Shown here piece after piece: positions 42,274-45,908 of a stretch of 45,908 nt of DNA. Every line of letters begins with the position of its first letter. Positions within the stretch are counted from its first letter, which is position 1. Under the pieces are notes generated by a model that saw nothing but the letters and a program-made list of their open reading frames with translations, was not told the origin of the DNA and ran no database searches. This stretch comes from JAWXBG01 sp044375415 (lineage in GTDB: Bacteria > Bacteroidota > Bacteroidia > Flavobacteriales_D > Sanyastnellaceae): positions 1 through 45,908 of the forward strand of contig JBILMS010000024.1 in NCBI GenBank assembly GCA_044375415.1. The letters are read 5' to 3'. The position numbers and the translations under genes were made by a program.

Positions 42274-44487
42274 TTAAGCTTCAGCAAAACTTGCAAATCC
42301 GTTGTCTATTGCTCCCCGATACATACGAGCAATTTTTTCGAGAGAAAGTGGATAAAGCACGTTTGACGCGTTAAAATCAAAGTCAGGTTTTTCAAAAACA
42401 TCTTTAATGATTTTTACGTCACCTGCAATACAGAAAGAACCAAGTGCTTCCAGCACAGAACGCAACTTTCTCTGTGAGCCGTGCAGTTTGGGTAGCAATT
42501 TTTGGATAATGGCAATATCAATCTTCTGATTGTTGGTTAAGTTGCTGTCCATTGCACTCAACTGGTTAATCAAACGTAAAATTTCAGTTGCGCTGCGGTA
42601 TCCAAATTCTGCACCGGTCTTTTTGAGTTCGCCAAAGAATTTAACTAAAGTATCATTGATGACATCATTGTGGGTAGAGGGAAAAGTTCTCTGTGCGGCC
42701 ATATCTAAAAAACTTTTGGCCATGCTAACACCTTTACTTGTCAAAGTATCCATGTTAATGTCTTTGATATTGTCCAAAAACCTTTTCATTTCTTCTTGGG
42801 ATACCCGAAACTCCATGGTATTCGCTCTGTCCAGCACCTTTGGACTGAACATGTTCGTGGTTTCATCTATATTCACGGTACCAATAATAAAAAGATTGGA
42901 AGGGATTCTCAATCGCGCAGGCACACCATTTTCTACAGTTCCTTCAGAATACAGTGGTATCTCTTCCCTCGATTCCATAACGCTCAGAAAGTCCGCAAAA
43001 TACCTTTCCACATGACTTAAGTTCATTTCATCCAATATCAGAAAGTGAGGAAGTTCGGGCTCATTATTAGCCCGAATAATTAAATCCAACACACCACTAT
43101 CAGGTTTTACATATTCCTCCGGCTTCAATGCATTAGGATAACCGAGCAAAGGTTCACGATTTGTCCAATCGGCTCCCACTGGGATTAAGCAATACTGATT
43201 TTCATCCCGACAAATCCAATTAACAAAAGCCTGAGCTAGTTTGGTTTTGCCAGATCCTGAAAGTCCGGTAAGGATTACAAAGGGCTTGGTAAGAAGCGAA
43301 GACAAAAATCGAGTGCAGAAAATTTCCTCCAAAAAATATCCCGCTTCTATTGCCGAATTGTAAAAGGATTCTCTCTTGAAAGTGTCGTATAAAGGAAGGC
43401 TTGAATTTAAAAGAGCCTGATTGTAAATTAATAATAATTCTTCCAGGTCTTTACTTATTTCCGTCTCACTTATACCTTGAATTAGATCGTAAGTTTTAAA
43501 AACGAACGAAGAGCCATACCTTACAGGTCTTTCTAATCCCTTTTGTGCAAAATACTGTTCAATTGTATTTACATTATAAATAGGCCAACTCATTTCTGCT
43601 CTCTTTGTTTCGCTTACACCATAAGCCAAAATCAACATGTCATTCTCCTTATAGTACAGATAAACCGGATAGATCCCCTTTTGGACTGTATTAGCCTTCC
43701 CCAAAAAAGCAATCCATGGCACTCGTGCTGAATTGCCCTGACCAAAACTCACCTTAACATCCAATCCTGAAAATGACTTTTTATACTGGTTGGTTCTAAG
43801 GTCCTCGGTTTTCGCCTGAGAAAGAAATCTTTCCAGTTCACTATAATAACTCATTTCAATTTTTAAATTAAATATTTCCGAAATATCCAAAGCAGCAACC
43901 TTTTGGATTGTATTTCTGTAATTACCATATCCCTCTAAATCAAAAGGTTCAAAATTCCTGTCCCAATTAATTTTTAAATTTCTACCGTCCCCAAAATTCT
44001 GTTGAACAGTTCCAACCGCCTTAATTCTTAAAAAACTCTTCCCTTGACGTGTTGCAAAAGATGACTTTATTGCAACTCTATCTCCCACCAACACTCCTCT
44101 AACAACATCCAAAAATTTATCTTTGTATCCATTCTCCCAAATTCCATTTTCGACAAATCTCTCAGTTTGGTCCGGCGCCTCCTTGTCGCCATACCATGCA
44201 GAACCCAATACATAATAATCGGGTTGCTTTCTTTGTATAACAAATCCATTGTCTTGTAACAATTTGAAACAAGCCGTCCCCATTCCCCCGGAGAATGAAT
44301 TTCTATCTAACTCATTTCCGTTGGCAAAGATGTTAGCATAGGCAACTACAATTTTTGGCGGGTACATTTTCCCATTATAGACAACGTCATAATACTGAGA
44401 ATCCCCATCATTTGGAATTCCCTCTTTGTCAATTTTTGATATCGCTTGGAGTAAATACTCTTTGGTTATGTTTTGCTGAATAGACAT
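42274..44487 (-). CDS. McrB-like AAA+ motor with EVE-like and MrcB_N domains
   Basis: This 737-residue protein reads: a head domain similar to the ScoMcrA N-terminus (about 1-85, YYDVVYNGKMYPPKIVVAYA), an EVE/PUA-like domain (about 90-200, YYVLGSAWYG, VLVGDRVAIKS), an MrcB_N/DUF3578 domain (about 210-350, YYSELERFLSQAKTEDLRT, PVYLYYKENDMLILAYGVS), and a McrB-type AAA+ domain with Walker A GLSGSGKT (about 405), Walker B FLILDEMNLSHVE (about 485) and GTVNIDETT (about 535). EVE domains bind modified bases, so the complex probably restricts DNA with modified cytosine or similar. With the DUF2357 nuclease it forms a type IV restriction system. No methylase is nearby. Confidence 0.88.
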   Translation of the reverse strand: MSIQQNITKEYLLQAISKIDKEGIPNDGDSQYYDVVYNGKMYPPKIVVAYANIFANGNELDRNSFSGGMGTACFKLLQDNGFVIQRKQPDYYVLGSAWYGDKEAPDQTERFVENGIWENGYKDKFLDVVRGVLVGDRVAIKSSFATRQGKSFLRIKAVGTVQQNFGDGRNLKINWDRNFEPFDLEGYGNYRNTIQKVAALDISEIFNLKIEMSYYSELERFLSQAKTEDLRTNQYKKSFSGLDVKVSFGQGNSARVPWIAFLGKANTVQKGIYPVYLYYKENDMLILAYGVSETKRAEMSWPIYNVNTIEQYFAQKGLERPVRYGSSFVFKTYDLIQGISETEISKDLEELLLIYNQALLNSSLPLYDTFKRESFYNSAIEAGYFLEEIFCTRFLSSLLTKPFVILTGLSGSGKTKLAQAFVNWICRDENQYCLIPVGADWTNREPLLGYPNALKPEEYVKPDSGVLDLIIRANNEPELPHFLILDEMNLSHVERYFADFLSVMESREEIPLYSEGTVENGVPARLRIPSNLFIIGTVNIDETTNMFSPKVLDRANTMEFRVSQEEMKRFLDNIKDINMDTLTSKGVSMAKSFLDMAAQRTFPSTHNDVINDTLVKFFGELKKTGAEFGYRSATEILRLINQLSAMDSNLTNNQKIDIAIIQKLLPKLHGSQRKLRSVLEALGSFCIAGDVKIIKDVFEKPDFDFNASNVLYPLSLEKIARMYRGAIDNGFASFAEA

Positions 44488-44590
44488 TTATTATTTCTTA
44501 ATACTTGTTAGATGTCAAGAAAAAAGTAAGTGAAATGCTCGAGGGAATATGACGGATCTCCATTAATAAGAAATTTTGAATGCAATAAAA

Positions 44591-45061
44591 TTAATCAACA
44601 CCAGTGGCGTCCTTAACCTTTACGCTGAATTGTTTTGTAGGTTCCGGTGGATAAGTATGAAGTTTAAATCCCTTTGAAGAGTTCGGCTCGTAGAATTCAT
44701 AAAACACATAGTCCTTTTCATCCAGTTTAGTGCCGGTTTGACTCAAAAAGGTAACGGTTAATACAACATCTTTAAATCGAGCAATACTCGCTGAATTTTT
44801 TATTGTGCCTTCTATATTATACCCGTCGTCTTTATACTGGGCATCACGAAATAATCCAGCCTCACGCGTTTTCACTTTATTCGGAGACATTGTTGCCTTA
44901 GCACTGAGATACTCCCTTGGATTTGATTTTTCCTGTCGTTCCAATTCCCATTTTAATTCTTGTGGTGTTTTTGGTCGAGAAGGTGCAGTAGTGGAGCCCC
45001 CAGAATTGCAACTAGAAAAGCTCAACAAACCCAATACCAATAAATAAATTATGATCTTCAT
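44591..45061 (-). CDS. Small lipoprotein of unknown function
   Basis: The protein is about 156 residues, with a lipoprotein signal (KIIIYLLVLGLLSFSSC). The ATG at 45061 is preferred over a GTG two codons earlier. A low-complexity linker (GGSTTAPSRPKTP) is followed by a charged helix (QELKWELERQEKSNPREYLS) and a beta-sandwich-like domain: GYNIEGTIKNSASIARFKDV, VLTVTFLSQTGTKLDEKDYV, then FKLHTYPPEPTKQFSVKV. The last part resembles the FxLYD/DUF3426 group of small exported domains. It lies 103 bp from the McrB gene in the same direction; any connection is unclear. Confidence 0.7.
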   Translation of the reverse strand: MKIIIYLLVLGLLSFSSCNSGGSTTAPSRPKTPQELKWELERQEKSNPREYLSAKATMSPNKVKTREAGLFRDAQYKDDGYNIEGTIKNSASIARFKDVVLTVTFLSQTGTKLDEKDYVFYEFYEPNSSKGFKLHTYPPEPTKQFSVKVKDATGVD

Positions 45062-45067
45062 TTTCAC

Positions 45068-45680
45068 TAATTTTGATTCAATCTTTTGTATTCATTCTAA
45101 TTTATAAGGCAATTAAACACTTGTCAGGTCCTGAAGTCAAAATCTATTCATTCCTAATTCAAACATTTAGCTCTAACAGGACTTCGAACAATACCCTGTA
45201 TTTTTCCGAAAAATACAAAAGCCTGCTCCTGAATTTTAAAACACTATTGAATTTTCTCAAACACTTTCCACACTGCCTAACTGAAAAAGGTAATACTAAG
45301 ATTTGAAATTGCACCATCAGGCATCTTTCTCTGAGCTGGTTTGAGCTATCCTGCAATTTAAAAGTGTATTATACAATTCCATTCTGGTATGTCCATTTTC
45401 AAAATTGTTTTTATTTAGACAATGACTCAAAATTATCCGTCTAAAAATCTGTGGTTTTTATAGTTCAGTTTTGCCTCATTTTATTGCCTATACTATGTAT
45501 ATATAGTTAAGGAATTACAAGGGATTGATAAAGCCATCATAAATAATCAGCAATGAATTGCATTTTTAAAATTGAAACAATTAACCTCTCAATTAAAGTG
45601 AAAGTTAGTATAACTCCACCCCCCATACAACCTCCCACCCACCAACCCGTGTCACTCTTGCATAAAAACCAAGCCTTTAC
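45068..45680. other. Intergenic region without a supported gene
   Basis: Short open frames here have no recognisable features. The region holds a perfect 21-bp palindrome (45197-45217) and a smaller one, ACTAT...ATAGT near 45493. No TAnnTTTG box is seen just before the gene at 45681. Confidence 0.5.
45197..45217. promoter_or_regulatory. Perfect palindrome TGTATTTTTC-C-GAAAAATACA
   Basis: Arms of 10 bp with a single central base, in the gap between divergent genes, 136 bp from the lipoprotein start. It is too AT-rich for an ordinary terminator, so an operator is more likely. Confidence 0.5.
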
Positions 45681-45908
45681 ATGAAAAAGTTGATTAGTAT
45701 CGTTTTAGTCTGTTTGGGTATAATGAGCCAAGCAGATGCACAGCTCTGGGTGCCGAATGGTAATTTTGAGGTCTGGAGTCTTTATAATACCTGGACTTTG
45801 GAGCCACAGTATTGGGAGACTTCGAACGATCAGTTGATCTACTCCGTGATCCCCGATTCGGCGGCTTATCAAGGGGATTTGGCTATGAGAGTAACCGTCC
45901 TTCCGGGG
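45681..45908 (+). CDS. Secreted protein, N-terminal part (cut by window edge)
   Basis: An ATG at 45681 opens a frame that continues to the window edge (76 codons). It starts with a signal peptide (MKKLISIVLVCLGIMSQADA, then Q). The following LWVPNGNFEVWSLYNTWTLE and PQYWETSNDQ, then DSAAYQGDLAMRVTV, are the opening of a carbohydrate-binding-like beta-sandwich domain (an N-G-N-F-E-x-W phrase, W near 40, and a G-x-x-A-M-R strand) found in many Bacteroidota surface proteins that end in a T9SS domain. The C-terminus is outside the window. Confidence 0.75.
   Translation, partial: MKKLISIVLVCLGIMSQADAQLWVPNGNFEVWSLYNTWTLEPQYWETSNDQLIYSVIPDSAAYQGDLAMRVTVLPG

Overview
The window comes from a member of the Bacteroidota, probably a flavobacterium-like or cryomorph-like lineage; I cannot place it more precisely. 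The evidence is four complete or partial proteins and one gene remnant with type IX secretion (T9SS) type A C-terminal domains or related secreted architecture, a propeller-type hybrid sensor kinase, Bacteroidota promoter -7 boxes (TAnnTTTG or TAnnTTCG), few Shine-Dalgarno sequences, and moderately AT-rich DNA.

Layout. 1-6.4 kb: the start of a secreted amidohydrolase-like protein, an outer-membrane barrel, an NfuA-type Fe-S carrier, an XRE/S24 self-cleaving repressor, a secreted zinc protease with a small partner (both ending in dockerin-like repeats), and an alpha/beta hydrolase. 6.4-7.5 kb: a GIY-YIG gene between inverted copies of a repeat. 7.5-12.6 kb: two LytTR response regulators, a beta-propeller histidine kinase and an Asp-rich lipoprotein. 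12.6-14.1 kb: an AAA/DUF4143 ATPase behind a palindromic leader. 14.2-21.0 kb: a two-gene T9SS operon whose first gene is frameshifted in a C11 tract. 21.1-33.8 kb: DNA-damage genes (dinB, SRAP/YedK, dnaE2, radical SAM) interrupted by a decayed PIN toxin-antitoxin locus, a MntA-HepT pair, a four-helix-bundle gene inside 8-bp repeat arrays, a CotH-family protein and about 1 kb of repeats. 33.8-38.6 kb: an insertion hotspot where the 3' end of the radical-SAM gene occurs three times, with an AbiE-type pair, a T9SS gene and YoeB-YefM in the gaps or just beyond. 39.2-45.9 kb: a secreted protein, a McrBC-like restriction pair, a lipoprotein and the start of another secreted protein.

How it fits together. 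The main observation is a palindrome, TGCTAA-N5-TTAGCA. It lies upstream of the S24 repressor, dinB (one mismatch) and SRAP, and at the head of the non-coding block before dnaE2. Two of the four copies sit just upstream of a TAnnTTTG box. I infer a LexA-like damage regulon with the S24 protein as repressor: a Y-family polymerase, an abasic-site protein, an error-prone C-family polymerase and a translationally coupled radical-SAM enzyme. A second pattern is that five genes carry a TAnnTTTG/TAnnTTCG box exactly 4 nt before the ATG, which predicts leaderless mRNAs.
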